Counted from the first letter of the stretch, positions 1-8,062 are shown. The stretch: DNA of 15,430 nt from Cyanobacteria bacterium UBA8156 (GCA_003456125.1 DMPD01000155.1:1-15430); one strand, 5' to 3'. Translations and numbers: made by a program. Notes: generated by a model from the letters alone, not told the origin.

Positions 1-446
1 GGTATCGGCGGGAGCTGAACAGCAACGTGAAAATTTTGGCGGATGTATTGGTGAAACACGCGGAACCCCTCTCCACGGCCAATATTGGCTTGGCGATCGA
101 GGAAACCATTCACCGGGGATTGGCGGATGGGATCATCGTCTCGGGGTGTGCGACGGGGTATGCCCCCGATCCCGAAGACCTGCGGCAAGCGCGGCTGGCC
201 TGTGGGGATACGCCCTTGTTCGTGGGGTCGGGCACCACGTGGGAAAACGTAGGGGAATTGTTGCGGTATGCCGACGGGGCGATCGTCTCTACTTCTCTAA
301 AACGGCACGGCCAACTCCGGCAACCCATCGATCCGCTCCGGGTAGCCCGGCTGCTGGAGGCGCTGCACAGTGCGCAGGCGGAGGGGCTGGGCACCTACAA
401 CGGACGGTGGACGGGAAACCCCGCCGAACGGTTGGCTGGGGTGTAG
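1..446 (+). CDS. btpA: BtpA family protein, 3' part (photosystem I biogenesis)
   Basis: The reading frame is already open at the left edge (first full codon at 3), so only the C-terminal ~147 residues are present and the true start lies outside. An in-frame GTG at 27 is internal. The visible part reads as the C-terminal half of the BtpA/SgcQ TIM-barrel family: a VKILADVLVKHAEPL strand, an IVSGCATG phosphate-loop-like turn, LFVGSGTTWENV, then GAIVSTSLKRHG near the end. In cyanobacteria BtpA is a thylakoid-associated protein needed for stable accumulation of photosystem I reaction-centre proteins; its chemistry is not settled. The TAG stop at 444-446 is immediately followed by the GTG of tgt, so the two are probably co-transcribed and translationally linked. 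Assignment rests on family resemblance recalled from memory; other BtpA/SgcQ members outside cyanobacteria have unrelated roles. Confidence 0.88.
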   Translation, partial: YRRELNSNVKILADVLVKHAEPLSTANIGLAIEETIHRGLADGIIVSGCATGYAPDPEDLRQARLACGDTPLFVGSGTTWENVGELLRYADGAIVSTSLKRHGQLRQPIDPLRVARLLEALHSAQAEGLGTYNGRWTGNPAERLAGV

Positions 447-1601
447 GTGGCCCCTTTGTTTGCGTTTACTTTGGTCGAAACCTGTCCGGTCACGGGGGCG
501 CGGGCGGGTTGCCTGGAAACCCCCCACGGCCCGGTGTTGACCCCGCGCTTCATGCCGGTAGGCACCCTCGCCAACGTCAAAACCGTAACGCCGGCCCAGT
601 TGCGGGAATGTGGGGCGGAAATGGTTTTGGCCAATACCTACCACCTCCATTTGCAGCCGGGGGAAGATGTGGTGGCGGCCGCTGGCGGGTTGCACCGATT
701 TATGGGCTGGTCGGGGCCCATCCTGACGGATTCCGGGGGGTTTCAGGTGTTCAGCCTCAGCGAAATTCGCCAGATTGACGAGGAAGGGGTGTCGTTTCGC
801 TCTCCCCGCGATGGCTCTACCATCACCCTCACCCCTGAATCCTCGATCGCCATCCAAAATACCTTGGGGGCCGATGTGATTATGGCTTTTGACGAGTGCC
901 CCCCCTATCCTGCCACCCATGACGCGGTGGCCCTAGCGGTGGAGCGTACCGCCCGCTGGTTGGAGCGGTGTTTTCGGGCCCACGAGCGTCCGGATCAGGC
1001 CCTATTCCCGATTGTGCAGGGGGGGGTATACCCCGATCTCCGCCGGCGATCGGCGGCCCTGGTGACTGCTTTTGATGCGGTGGGCTATGCTGTGGGGGGG
1101 GTCAGCGTCGGCGAGCCGCCCCATCTCATTGAAAAAATGGTGCGGGCTACCACCCCGTTGCTGCCGGCCCACAAACCCCGGTATTTGATGGGGGTGGGCA
1201 CCCACCGCGAAATGGTACGGGCGATCGCCGCCGGTATTGACTTGTTTGATTGCGTGATTCCGACCCGTTTGGCCCGGCACGGTGCGGCGTTGGTGGGGAC
1301 CCCCAGCGATGCCCAAGGTCTCGGCGACAACGAATCCCGGCGCTGGAACCTGAAAAACGCCAAATTTCAGCGGGATTTCCGCCCCCTCGACGAAACCTGT
1401 CCTTGCTACACGTGCCAGAATTTTAGCCGGGCCTACCTGAATCACTTGTTGCGATCGCACGAAATGTTGGCCTACACCCTCCTCTCCATCCACAACACCA
1501 CAGAGTTGATTCGTTTGACCAGCCGGATTCGGCAAGCGATCTTGCATTGCACCTTTGCCACCGAATTTGGGCACTTCTTGACGGAGCCGGTGGATGCTTG
1601 A
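447..1601 (+). CDS. tgt: tRNA-guanine transglycosylase (queuosine pathway)
   Basis: Exchanges guanine-34 of GUN anticodon tRNAs (Asp, Asn, His, Tyr) for the queuosine precursor preQ1. The protein has 384 residues, the usual bacterial length. [11 protein letters not shown] holds D95 (equivalent to the general base D102 of the Zymomonas enzyme), and FDCVIPTR holds D268 (equivalent to the nucleophile D280). The zinc site is complete: C318, C320, C323 and H349. The pocket motif GGVSVGEP carries Val where eukaryotic enzymes have Gly, as expected for a preQ1-using enzyme. The start is a GTG directly after the btpA stop; it gives the expected N-terminus and no better start is near. No Shine-Dalgarno match is obvious, so re-initiation from btpA is likely. 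Very confident. Confidence 0.97.
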   Translation: MAPLFAFTLVETCPVTGARAGCLETPHGPVLTPRFMPVGTLANVKTVTPAQLRECGAEMVLANTYHLHLQPGEDVVAAAGGLHRFMGWSGPILTDSGGFQVFSLSEIRQIDEEGVSFRSPRDGSTITLTPESSIAIQNTLGADVIMAFDECPPYPATHDAVALAVERTARWLERCFRAHERPDQALFPIVQGGVYPDLRRRSAALVTAFDAVGYAVGGVSVGEPPHLIEKMVRATTPLLPAHKPRYLMGVGTHREMVRAIAAGIDLFDCVIPTRLARHGAALVGTPSDAQGLGDNESRRWNLKNAKFQRDFRPLDETCPCYTCQNFSRAYLNHLLRSHEMLAYTLLSIHNTTELIRLTSRIRQAILHCTFATEFGHFLTEPVDA

Positions 1602-1623
1602 AGACACCTCTCACCACCGGTCG

Positions 1624-1672
1624 CAGGGCCACTGTCCCTGATGCTCGATCCTCCTTGCGAATTAGGGAGGGG
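1624..1672 (+). terminator. Two small hairpins after tgt, possible terminator
   Basis: The 140-bp gap between tgt and hisA contains two candidate stems. CAGGG at 1624-1628 pairs with CCCTG at 1636-1640 across a 7-nt loop. CCTCCTT at 1650-1656 pairs with AGGGAGG at 1664-1670 (one G-U pair) across GCGAATT. Neither is followed by a T tract, so intrinsic termination in the E. coli sense is not shown. They could be attenuator or 3'-end-stabilising structures. Confidence 0.3.
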
Positions 1673-1741
1673 TCATCTGAGCAAAGATGGGTAAATTTGC
1701 GAGAAATCGGGGTAAGATAGGTTCCCGAGTAAAATAGATGC

Positions 1742-2506
1742 ATGGAAGTCATCCCGGCCATCGACATCTTGGATGGGCGCTGTGTCCGCCTTTATCAAGG
1801 TGATTACGAACGTAGCGAGATATTTGACGAAGACCCCCTGGAAGCGGCCAAACGATGGTGCGACCTGGGGGCTAAATGTCTGCACGTGGTGGATCTGGAT
1901 GGCGCACGGGAAGGGTCGCCGCGCAACCTCAAGCTGATTGAAGCGATCGCCCGGGCGTTGCCGGTACGGGTGCAGGTGGGCGGGGGCATGCGCAGCCGCG
2001 ACCGGGTGACCCAGGTTTTGGCGACGGGGGTCAGTCGGGTGATTTTGGGGACGTTGGCGGTGGAGCAGCCTCAGGTGGTGGCTGCTTTGTGCGCCGAGTT
2101 CCCCGATCAGATTTTGGTAGGCATCGACGCCCGCAACGGCATGGTGGCGACTCGGGGTTGGCTGAACACCTCCGAGGTGACGGCCCTGGATTTGGCGCGG
2201 CGGGTGGCGGGCATTGGCATCGCCGGTATTGTGTACACCGACATTCAGCGGGATGGCACCCTCAGCGGCCCCAACCTGGAAACCCTGCGGCAGATCGCCA
2301 CCGAAACCGGGTTGCCCATCCTGGCTTCGGGGGGCATTGGCAGCCTCACGGATTTGCTGAGTTTGTTCGCTTTAGAGCCGTTGGGGGTGATGGGGGCTAT
2401 CCTCGGCAAAGCCCTGTATACGGGTCACATTGATTTGCGGGAAGCCCTCAAGGCCGTGGGCGAAGGTCGCTACCAGGATGTATCCATGGGAGGGGCGATC
2501 GCCTAG
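1742..2506 (+). CDS. hisA: ProFAR isomerase HisA (histidine biosynthesis)
   Basis: 1-(5-phosphoribosyl)-5-[(5-phosphoribosylamino)methylideneamino]imidazole-4-carboxamide isomerase, an Amadori-type rearrangement at the fourth step of histidine synthesis. The 254 residues form the two-fold repeated TIM barrel typical of HisA/HisF. Catalytic D8 lies in PAIDILDG and D129 in VGIDAR. Phosphate-binding Gly-rich turns are seen at VQVGGGMR (78-84) and LASGGIGS (194-201), and [14 protein letters not shown] marks HisA rather than HisF. The ATG at 1742 fits the family N-terminus exactly; an ATG at 1738 is out of frame. There is no clear Shine-Dalgarno sequence. No other his genes are in the window, in keeping with the scattered his genes of cyanobacteria. 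ycf3 begins 57 nt downstream. Confidence 0.97.
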   Translation: MEVIPAIDILDGRCVRLYQGDYERSEIFDEDPLEAAKRWCDLGAKCLHVVDLDGAREGSPRNLKLIEAIARALPVRVQVGGGMRSRDRVTQVLATGVSRVILGTLAVEQPQVVAALCAEFPDQILVGIDARNGMVATRGWLNTSEVTALDLARRVAGIGIAGIVYTDIQRDGTLSGPNLETLRQIATETGLPILASGGIGSLTDLLSLFALEPLGVMGAILGKALYTGHIDLREALKAVGEGRYQDVSMGGAIA

Positions 2507-2563
2507 CGGTTTGGTTGGAGGGCGGTGCTAAGATGGGCCCGGTCTAACTTCTGGGGACTGCCC

Positions 2564-3076
2564 ATGCCTCGTACCCAACGCAACGATAATTTTGTGGATC
2601 GCACCTTTACGGTGATTGCCGATACGATCCTCAAATTGTTTCCCGCCAGCAAACGGGAGAAGGAGGCCTTCGCCTACTACCGGGATGGCATGTCGGCGCA
2701 AGGGGATGGGGAATATGCCGAAGCCTTGGCCAACTACGAAGCGGCCCTAGAGCTAGAAGAAAACGCCTACGATCGCAGCTACATCCATTACAACATGGGT
2801 TTGATTTATGCCAGCAACGGCGATCGGGAAAAGGCGTTGGCAGCCTACACGACGGCGATCGATCTCAATCCGCGATTGCCCCAAGCCCTCAACAATACCG
2901 CCGTGATTTATCACTACATGGGGGAACGGGCGGAAACGGAAGAGGAACAACAACGCCTCTTTGATCTGGCGGCCGAGTATTGGATCCGGGCCATTCGGTT
3001 GGCCCCCAACAACTACATCGAGGCCCAAAATTGGCTGAAGACCACGGGCCGCGCCGATATCAACGCATTTTTCTAG
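2564..3076 (+). CDS. ycf3: Photosystem I assembly protein Ycf3 (TPR protein)
   Basis: Thylakoid-peripheral tetratricopeptide protein that helps assemble the PsaA/PsaB core. From the ATG at 2564 it has 170 residues, close to the ~170 of cyanobacterial and chloroplast Ycf3. The conserved N-terminus [16 protein letters not shown] shows that the upstream in-frame GTG at 2525 is not the true start. Three TPR units are visible at about 35-68 ([20 protein letters not shown]), 72-105 ([20 protein letters not shown]) and 115-153 (IYHYMGE to AIRLAP). The last unit is interrupted by an acidic insert ([10 protein letters not shown]), as in the family. gatC starts 19 nt after the stop, so the two probably share a transcript. 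The gene joins btpA as a second photosystem I biogenesis factor in the window. Confidence 0.96.
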   Translation: MPRTQRNDNFVDRTFTVIADTILKLFPASKREKEAFAYYRDGMSAQGDGEYAEALANYEAALELEENAYDRSYIHYNMGLIYASNGDREKALAAYTTAIDLNPRLPQALNNTAVIYHYMGERAETEEEQQRLFDLAAEYWIRAIRLAPNNYIEAQNWLKTTGRADINAFF

Positions 3077-3095
3077 CATTTTTTGAGGAGAGAAC

Positions 3096-3389
3096 ATGGC
3101 GATCGCCCGGGAAGAAGTGCAGCACATTGCCCATTTGGCGCGGTTGTCGCTGACGGAGGAGGAAACCGCGAAATTCACGGGGCAATTGGGGGACATTTTG
3201 GATTATGTGGCCCAGTTGCAGGAATTGGACGGCGAATTGGGGGACGTGGCGCCCATGGCCCGACCGATTGATACCGCCAACGTGGTGAGACCCGATGGGT
3301 TGTCCCCGTTTGCCGCTCGGGAAGTGCTCTTGAATGGGGCACCGGAACGGGAGGGAGACTTTTTCCGGGTACCGCAAATTTTGGCTTGA
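3096..3389 (+). CDS. gatC: Asp-tRNA(Asn)/Glu-tRNA(Gln) amidotransferase subunit C
   Basis: Small scaffold subunit of GatCAB, which converts Glu-tRNA(Gln) and/or Asp-tRNA(Asn) into Gln-tRNA(Gln)/Asn-tRNA(Asn). At 97 residues it is full length. The typical pattern is present: VQHIAHLARLSLTEEE, then F..QLGDILDYV..L..LD, VAPMARP, VRPD, and the C-terminal NGAPEREGDFFRVPQIL, which binds the GatA surface. A good ribosome site (AGGAG at 3086-3090, 5 nt spacing) supports the ATG at 3096. It follows ycf3 by 19 nt and is closed by the perfect hairpin at 3401-3425. gatA and gatB are not in the window, as usual for cyanobacteria, where the three genes are unlinked. Confidence 0.95.
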   Translation: MAIAREEVQHIAHLARLSLTEEETAKFTGQLGDILDYVAQLQELDGELGDVAPMARPIDTANVVRPDGLSPFAAREVLLNGAPEREGDFFRVPQILA

Positions 3390-3448
3390 AATCCATACCC
3401 CCGCTCTCCCGTTTTGGGAGAGCGGCAGGGGGTGAGGGCAAAATTTGC
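3374..3448. repeat. Nested inverted repeat / hairpin after gatC (copy A of GC-rich family)
   Basis: CCGCTCTCCC at 3401-3410 and GGGAGAGCGG at 3416-3425 form a perfect 10-bp stem with loop GTTTT. The stem is extended by CCC/GGGG-rich flanks (3397-3400 and 3427-3431). A second perfect 9-bp inverted repeat encloses it: GCAAATTTT at 3374-3382, inside the gatC 3' end, and AAAATTTGC at 3440-3448. The right flank GGGGGTGAGGGC recurs in other gaps of this window. It probably stops or stabilises the hisA-ycf3-gatC transcript although no T tract follows, and it looks like a small palindromic repeat element. Confidence 0.75.
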
Positions 3449-3510
3449 CGATTCCGTTAAAGGTTGCCGCGACAAGGAAAAGCTCAAGACAAACAGCCGG
3501 AGGTTTGGGG

Positions 3511-5067
3511 ATGGAAGGGGCTGCAGTCTTTGAGAAACGGTTATCGCCGCCCGTGGTGGGCGATCGCCTGGTGGTGGTGTTGTACGACCAGTTGAATTTG
3601 GCGATGTGGCCCGCAGAGGTTCTGGCTGAGGCAACGTTGGTGTTTGTGGAGTCCTTGGCCTACGCGACTTTTTTGCCCCATCATCCCCTCAAACTCACGT
3701 ACATTTTGAGTGCCCAGCGGCATTTTGCTTTGGACTGTGCCAAAGCCGGCTACCGGGTCTTGAATTGGCGCACGACGGGCACCCACGCCGACGGCGCGGC
3801 GGAGGTGTTGCAGGCGTATCCGGGAACCCATCTCACCTACATGGAGCCCAGCGAGTGGGAACCCCGCCACCAATTGCGCGCCTTGCGATCGCCCGATCCC
3901 ACTCGCCTCACGGAAATTCCCAACGCCTTTTTTCTGACTCCCAAAGCGGAATTCACGTCCAAAATTCGCCGGGGGTATCGGTTGGAGACGTTTTACCGGG
4001 AAATGCGGAAACGCACGGGTTATTTGATGGCTCACGGCAAACCCGTGGGCGATCGCTGGAATTTTGACCAGGAGAACCGGCAGAAGTTGCCCAAAGGGGT
4101 AAAAGTGCCGCCGGTGCCGACCTTCCCCATGGATGAGATTACCCAAGAGGTGTGGGCCTTGGTACAGGGGGCGTTGCCCCATCCCTACGGTCAGGACATC
4201 GCCCCGTTTGCATTGGCGGTGACCCGCACCCAAGCCCTCGCCTTGCTAGCGGATTTTGTGGCGCAGCGGTTGGACAGCTTTGGCCCCTACGAAGATGCGA
4301 TGCGTACCGGCGAACCGTTTTTGTTTCACTCGGTGCTCTCCATTTATCTCAACAATGGGTTGCTGTTGCCGCAGGAAGTGTGTGAACAGGCGATCGCTGC
4401 CTACGATGCCGGTCAAGCTCGACTCAATTCGGTGGAGGGATTGGTACGACAGGTGTTGGGCTGGCGGGAATTCATTCGCATTTACTATGAAGCCCAGATG
4501 CCGGCCGTGCGAGAAGCCAATCACTTCGGGTTTACCGAAGCCTTACCGACGGCGTTTTGGGACGGGGAGATTGAGTTGGCTTGTGTGCGAGATGCTTTAC
4601 ACCAGGTGCACACCCGCGCCTATTCCCATCACATCCAACGGCTGATGATTCTCAGCAACTTTAGCAACCTCACCCAGACCGATCCCCGGGCCCTCAACCA
4701 GTGGTTTTATGCCGCCTATGCCGATGCCTATGAATGGGTGGAGTTGCCCAATGTGTTGGGGATGGCGACCTATGCCGATGGCGGCATTCTCGCTTCCAAG
4801 CCCTACATTGCCGGCGGCAACTACGTGCGCAAAATGAGCGATGCCTGCGATCGCTGTGCCTACGATGTGAAACAGAAAACCGGCGATCGAGCTTGTCCGT
4901 TGAATTACTTGTATTGGGATTTTGTCGCGCAGCACCGGGCCGACTTTTTGGAAAACGGCCGCGTTTCGTTGGCTTTGATCACCTACGACAAGAAAACCGA
5001 GGTGGAAAAACAGGCGATCGCCGATTCGGCTACGCGGTTCCGGCAGCAGTTGCGGCGTACCGGTTAG
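3511..5067 (+). CDS. Iron-sulfur cryptochrome/photolyase (PhrB-like, FeS-BCP class)
   Basis: Member of the bacterial cryptochrome/photolyase class that carries a [4Fe-4S] cluster, FAD and usually a lumazine antenna; Agrobacterium PhrB of this class repairs (6-4) photoproducts with light. From the ATG at 3511 (SD GGAGG at 3499-3503, 7 nt away) the protein has 518 residues. An in-frame extension to TTG 3445 lies in repeat A and is rejected. Residues ~18-140 form the Rossmann-like antenna domain (DRLVVVLYDQLN). The cluster cysteines are C358, C446, C449 and C462; the 88/3/13 spacing is exactly that of PhrB C350/C438/C441/C454. The paired histidines of PhrB (365/366) appear as H373/H374 in YSHHIQRLM, and W350 and W398 match its electron-transfer tryptophans. 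Repair versus signalling cannot be told from sequence. The stop overlaps that of the convergent Uma2 gene. Confidence 0.93.
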   Translation: MEGAAVFEKRLSPPVVGDRLVVVLYDQLNLAMWPAEVLAEATLVFVESLAYATFLPHHPLKLTYILSAQRHFALDCAKAGYRVLNWRTTGTHADGAAEVLQAYPGTHLTYMEPSEWEPRHQLRALRSPDPTRLTEIPNAFFLTPKAEFTSKIRRGYRLETFYREMRKRTGYLMAHGKPVGDRWNFDQENRQKLPKGVKVPPVPTFPMDEITQEVWALVQGALPHPYGQDIAPFALAVTRTQALALLADFVAQRLDSFGPYEDAMRTGEPFLFHSVLSIYLNNGLLLPQEVCEQAIAAYDAGQARLNSVEGLVRQVLGWREFIRIYYEAQMPAVREANHFGFTEALPTAFWDGEIELACVRDALHQVHTRAYSHHIQRLMILSNFSNLTQTDPRALNQWFYAAYADAYEWVELPNVLGMATYADGGILASKPYIAGGNYVRKMSDACDRCAYDVKQKTGDRACPLNYLYWDFVAQHRADFLENGRVSLALITYDKKTEVEKQAIADSATRFRQQLRRTG

Positions 5068-5825
5068 GGGTCGAGACCCAGAGCCTTGAGACGATCGCGC
5101 AGGCGTGCCAGTTCCGCTTCCATCTGCAAGCGCTGTTGAGCCTCTTGCTGAGCCCGTTGTTCTGCTTGCTGAGCTTGCCGTTCCGCCAACAACCGCTGCC
5201 ATTCTTCTTGACGGCGCAGTTCTGCCTCGGTGGGGTACCGTTCCCCCTGCTCGTTATACCAGTACAACCAGCGCCGCTGCCATTGTCCCACGGCCCGTTC
5301 CGCGTACCCCAGACCCAACCCCAAGGTCGGCACCCAAATCGGATTCCCCAACCGCCGTTCGTATTTTCCGTTCACAAGGTCATACACTTCCAAAAACGCG
5401 CGGTCGCGGTAGCGCCGACCGCGACCGACCAGCGGATTGCACACTGCGTAATGCAAAATTCCCAGTTCCTGGTACCGCTGCAACTTTTCTTCATATTCCC
5501 CGTTGTAGTTTTGGGAGACCACCTCCAACACCAAATCCGGGAACTTACCTTCTTCCCACACCACATAGCTCAGCCGCCCGTTTTCATCCTTGAGGTGGGG
5601 TACCCCCAGGGATAGCAAGGCATCGGGCACGATCGCCGGTTGGTCGGGCCGGTAATACAGGCCCATATCCACCGCAAAAAACCAGTCGTCCCGCTCGGCC
5701 CAAATCCGCCGCAAAACTTCCTTGAGCAGTTGGGGCAGATCGTCCTGCAATTGATTGTCCACCGGGGTTTCGTCCGAGTCGGGGAGATCGGCCGCCGTCG
5801 GCAACGGGCCTTCCCAATAAATCAT
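5064..5825 (-). CDS. Uma2/DUF820 family putative endonuclease
   Basis: The 253-residue protein belongs to the Uma2 family, a PD-(D/E)XK nuclease-fold group greatly expanded in cyanobacteria, with unknown physiological role. Visible core motifs are VPDALLSLG (D68), PDLVLEVVS (D97, E101) and, after a short turn, YEEKLQRYQELGILHYAV (K114), the expected order of acidic residues and lysine. Residues 175-198 (WQRRWLYWYNEQGERYPTEA) form the family's usual linker, and ~200-248 is a Gln/Glu/Arg-rich coiled coil, common in cyanobacterial members. The ATG at 5825 has a very strong ribosome site. The gene lies 24 nt after metG on the same strand, so it is probably co-transcribed with it. Its TAA shares bases with the TAG of the photolyase gene. 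Nuclease activity is inferred only. Confidence 0.9.
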   Translation of the reverse strand: MIYWEGPLPTAADLPDSDETPVDNQLQDDLPQLLKEVLRRIWAERDDWFFAVDMGLYYRPDQPAIVPDALLSLGVPHLKDENGRLSYVVWEEGKFPDLVLEVVSQNYNGEYEEKLQRYQELGILHYAVCNPLVGRGRRYRDRAFLEVYDLVNGKYERRLGNPIWVPTLGLGLGYAERAVGQWQRRWLYWYNEQGERYPTEAELRRQEEWQRLLAERQAQQAEQRAQQEAQQRLQMEAELARLRDRLKALGLDP

Positions 5826-5831
5826 GGTCTG

Positions 5832-5839
5832 CTCCTCCT
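5832..5839 (-). promoter_or_regulatory. Strong ribosome binding site of the Uma2 gene
   Basis: On the minus strand the sequence AGGAGGAG sits 6 nt before the ATG at 5825, the best Shine-Dalgarno match in the window. It fixes the start codon and suggests independent, efficient translation within the short metG-Uma2 gap. Confidence 0.85.
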
Positions 5840-5849
5840 AAACCAAACG

Positions 5850-7400
5850 TTACGCCGGCACCGGCAACCGTTGAAACAGAGGACTGGGTTGGGGTAAGGG
5901 GGTGCCGGTGGGCAAGACCCCCCATTGCGTATGCTCCCAACTGTTGACCGCCGGAAAGGCCAAACCCAACTGCCGGTAGGCTTCACGGCTCAGCGTTGGC
6001 GTAATCGGGGAAAGCCCATAAACACTCAAGCGCGAGGCTTCCAAAACCGTATACAACAACTCCACAATTGGTGCCAAATCCCCTTCCTTGAAGCGTTTCC
6101 AGGGGGCTACCTCATCAATCAGCTTGTTGCAGGCCGTCACCAGCGCCAAAATCCCTTCGCATACCCCCACAAAATCTAGGGATTCGTAGCCAGGGGCTAG
6201 GCGATCGCCCAGGGTCTGGGCCAGATCCACCACCGGTGCAGTGAGGGCTTGAATCTCCTGGGTCTGAGGGATTGGCACCTGGCCACCACAGTATTTGTGG
6301 GTCATGTTCAGGCTGCGGTTCAAAAGGTTGCCCAAACTGTTGGCCAAATCGGCGTTGACGGTTTCCACAAACCGTTTTTCACTGAAGTCACCGTCTTTGC
6401 CCAACACAATTTCGCGCAAAAAGAAATACCGGACGGCATCGGCTCCATAGGTATCCACCAACGCAAACGGATCGAGGGTATTGCCCAAACTTTTGCCCAT
6501 TTTCAGACCGTCTTTGGTGAGAAACCCGTGGCCAAACACCCGCTCTGGCAAAGGCAATGCCGCCGACATCAACATTGCCGGCCAGTAAATAGCATGAAAC
6601 CGCAAAATGTCTTTGCCAATCAGATGCAGCCGAAACGGAAACCAATGTTTGACGGCATTTTCGAGGGTGGGTTCCTCCCCCGGTGCCAACAGGGCACTGA
6701 TGTACCCCAACAGAGCATCAAACCAGACGTAGAGGGTGTGGCTGGGATCGGTGGGCACCGGAATTCCCCAACTCAAATTCACCCGCGAAATCGAAAAATC
6801 CCGCAATCCCTGACTCACAAATCCCAATACCTCATTGCGGCGGCTGAGGGGCTGAATGAAGTCCGGCCGCTCTTGATACAGGGCTTCGAGGCGGGCTTGG
6901 TACTTGGCAAGCCGAAAGAAATAATTGGGTTCATCGCGCCACTCGCAGGGTATCGTGACGTGAATCGGGCACTTGCGCTCGGCCAGCAACTCTTTCTCGT
7001 CCTTAAATTCTTCGCAGGCGACGCAGTACCACCCCTGTTGCCGTTCCAGGTAAATATCCCCTTGCGCCCACACCCGCCCGTAAAACTCGGTCACGATCGC
7101 CCGGTGCTGGGGACTGGTCGTCCGCGAAAACCGATCGTATTCAATGTGGAGCTTTTGCCAGAGGTCTTGAAATTGCGCCACCAGGCGATCGCAGTGGGCT
7201 TGGGGTGGCAATCCGCTTTTCTCGGCGGAGCGTTGAATTTTTTGCCCGTGCTCATCGGTGCCGGTCACAAACAGGGTGGGGTACCCCCGCAACCGACCGT
7301 AGCGACTCAACGCATCGGCGGCCATGGTGGGGTAGGCGCTGCCCATGTGGGGGGCATCGTTGACGTAAAACAGCGGCGTGGTCAGGGCAAAAGGAGTCAT
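5850..7400 (-). CDS. metG: Methionyl-tRNA synthetase
   Basis: Class I aminoacyl-tRNA synthetase charging tRNA(Met) for initiation and elongation. The start chosen is the ATG at 7400, giving 516 residues and the family N-terminus MTPFALTTPLFYVNDAPHMG; 36 further codons up to an ATG at 7508 look non-coding and lie in the divergent promoter region. The HIGH signature appears as HMGS (18-21) and the KMSKS loop as KMGKS (300-304). A connective-peptide zinc knuckle is formed by C126, C129, C144 and H147. WFDALLGYISAL and HLIGKDILRFHAIYWP are typical catalytic-domain blocks, followed by an alpha-helical anticodon domain. There is no C-terminal EMAP/Trbp111 extension, in line with the short bacterial form. 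No clear SD precedes the start. The Uma2 gene follows after 24 nt. Confidence 0.96.
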   Translation of the reverse strand: MTPFALTTPLFYVNDAPHMGSAYPTMAADALSRYGRLRGYPTLFVTGTDEHGQKIQRSAEKSGLPPQAHCDRLVAQFQDLWQKLHIEYDRFSRTTSPQHRAIVTEFYGRVWAQGDIYLERQQGWYCVACEEFKDEKELLAERKCPIHVTIPCEWRDEPNYFFRLAKYQARLEALYQERPDFIQPLSRRNEVLGFVSQGLRDFSISRVNLSWGIPVPTDPSHTLYVWFDALLGYISALLAPGEEPTLENAVKHWFPFRLHLIGKDILRFHAIYWPAMLMSAALPLPERVFGHGFLTKDGLKMGKSLGNTLDPFALVDTYGADAVRYFFLREIVLGKDGDFSEKRFVETVNADLANSLGNLLNRSLNMTHKYCGGQVPIPQTQEIQALTAPVVDLAQTLGDRLAPGYESLDFVGVCEGILALVTACNKLIDEVAPWKRFKEGDLAPIVELLYTVLEASRLSVYGLSPITPTLSREAYRQLGLAFPAVNSWEHTQWGVLPTGTPLPQPSPLFQRLPVPA

Positions 7401-7558
7401 GGGGGGAAACGTTACGGAAATTAACCATCCCCGCCGGGTGGCCGTCGCTGGGGGGGAAGTTTCGATTGTAGTATTCATGGTAACCGTCCCGTGAGCCTGC
7501 GCTACCATAGGGGCGATTCCCGTTGGCGATCCAATACAGAAAAGGGAGGCCCGCGATC
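7401..7558. promoter_or_regulatory. Divergent intergenic region between metG and the bifunctional nuclease gene
   Basis: This 158-bp gap must hold promoters for two divergent genes. On the minus strand a TACAAT box lies at about 7466-7471, but no good -35 is seen 16-18 nt upstream. An inverted repeat ATGGTA (7477-7482) / TACCAT (7503-7508) with a 20-nt spacer is present. On the plus strand GGAGG at 7545-7549 is the ribosome site for the gene at 7559. Exact promoters cannot be assigned. Confidence 0.35.
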
Positions 7559-8062
7559 GTGATTGAAATGAAAGTGGCAGGGATTGCCATCGATGCCATC
7601 AGTCGGAGTCCCATCGTGCTGCTGCGGGATGGCACCGATCGCCGGGCTCTGCCCATCTGGATTGGCGAAGCCGAAGCCCGGGCCATTGTGGCGGCCCTCG
7701 ATCCCAAGCCGACCCCCCGCCCCATGACCCACGACCTGTGCCTGACCATGATGGAAATGCTGGGGGCGGAAATCGAACGGATTGTGGTGCACGACCTGCG
7801 GAACAGTACCTTCTTTGCCACGATCGTGCTGCGGCACGAGGACGAAAAAATCGAAATCGATGCCCGCCCCAGCGATGCGATCGCCTTGGCGTTGCGGGCC
7901 AAGTGCTCGATCTGGGTGATGGAAGAAGTGGTGTTGGAGGCCTCGGTGCCGGTTGATCGGGATGCCGACGAGGCCGAGCGGCGGGCCTTTCGCGAATTTT
8001 TGGCGGGGGTCAAGCCGGGGGATTTTCGGAAACACGACAGCCCCCAAGCCAACGAGGGTTGA
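7559..8062 (+). CDS. DUF151 / bifunctional nuclease (BFN) family protein
   Basis: The 167-residue protein matches the DUF151 family, related to the plant bifunctional nuclease BFN and common in cyanobacteria. The cellular role is not established; RNase/DNase activity was reported for plant relatives. Blocks visible: IEMKVAGIAIDA at the N-terminus, SPIVLLRDGTDRRALPIWIGEAEARAI (17-43), PRPMTHDL (53-60) and IDARPSDAIALALR (100-113), the family signature. The acidic C-terminal tail (DRDADEAERRAFREFL) is typical too. The GTG at 7559 is preferred: GGAGG lies 9 nt upstream and homologues begin with this IEMKV-type sequence. An in-frame ATG 12 codons upstream overlaps the SD region and adds unmatched residues. 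It is divergent from metG and followed by a 215-bp repeat-bearing gap. Confidence 0.9.
   Translation: MIEMKVAGIAIDAISRSPIVLLRDGTDRRALPIWIGEAEARAIVAALDPKPTPRPMTHDLCLTMMEMLGAEIERIVVHDLRNSTFFATIVLRHEDEKIEIDARPSDAIALALRAKCSIWVMEEVVLEASVPVDRDADEAERRAFREFLAGVKPGDFRKHDSPQANEG

Noticed and set aside
1602..1741. psbK between tgt and hisA
   Set aside because: Some cyanobacteria have psbK beside tgt, so I looked; no small hydrophobic PsbK-like frame is present in the 140 bp.
3445..3510. Upstream TTG start for the photolyase gene
   Set aside because: It lies at the edge of a repeat element; ATG 3511 has a good ribosome site and matches the length of PhrB-type proteins.
5105..5615. Long plus-strand frames opposite the Uma2 gene
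   Set aside because: Shadows of the minus-strand gene with Pro/Arg-rich, low-information translations and no start signals.
7401..7508. N-terminal extension of metG to an ATG at 7508
   Set aside because: The 36 added residues do not look like MetRS and occupy the divergent promoter region; the family N-terminus begins at 7400.
7477..7508. Inverted repeat ATGGTA/TACCAT in the metG-DUF151 gap as an operator
   Set aside because: Only 6-bp arms with a 20-nt spacer and no placed promoter; too weak to call beyond a note in the intergenic entry.
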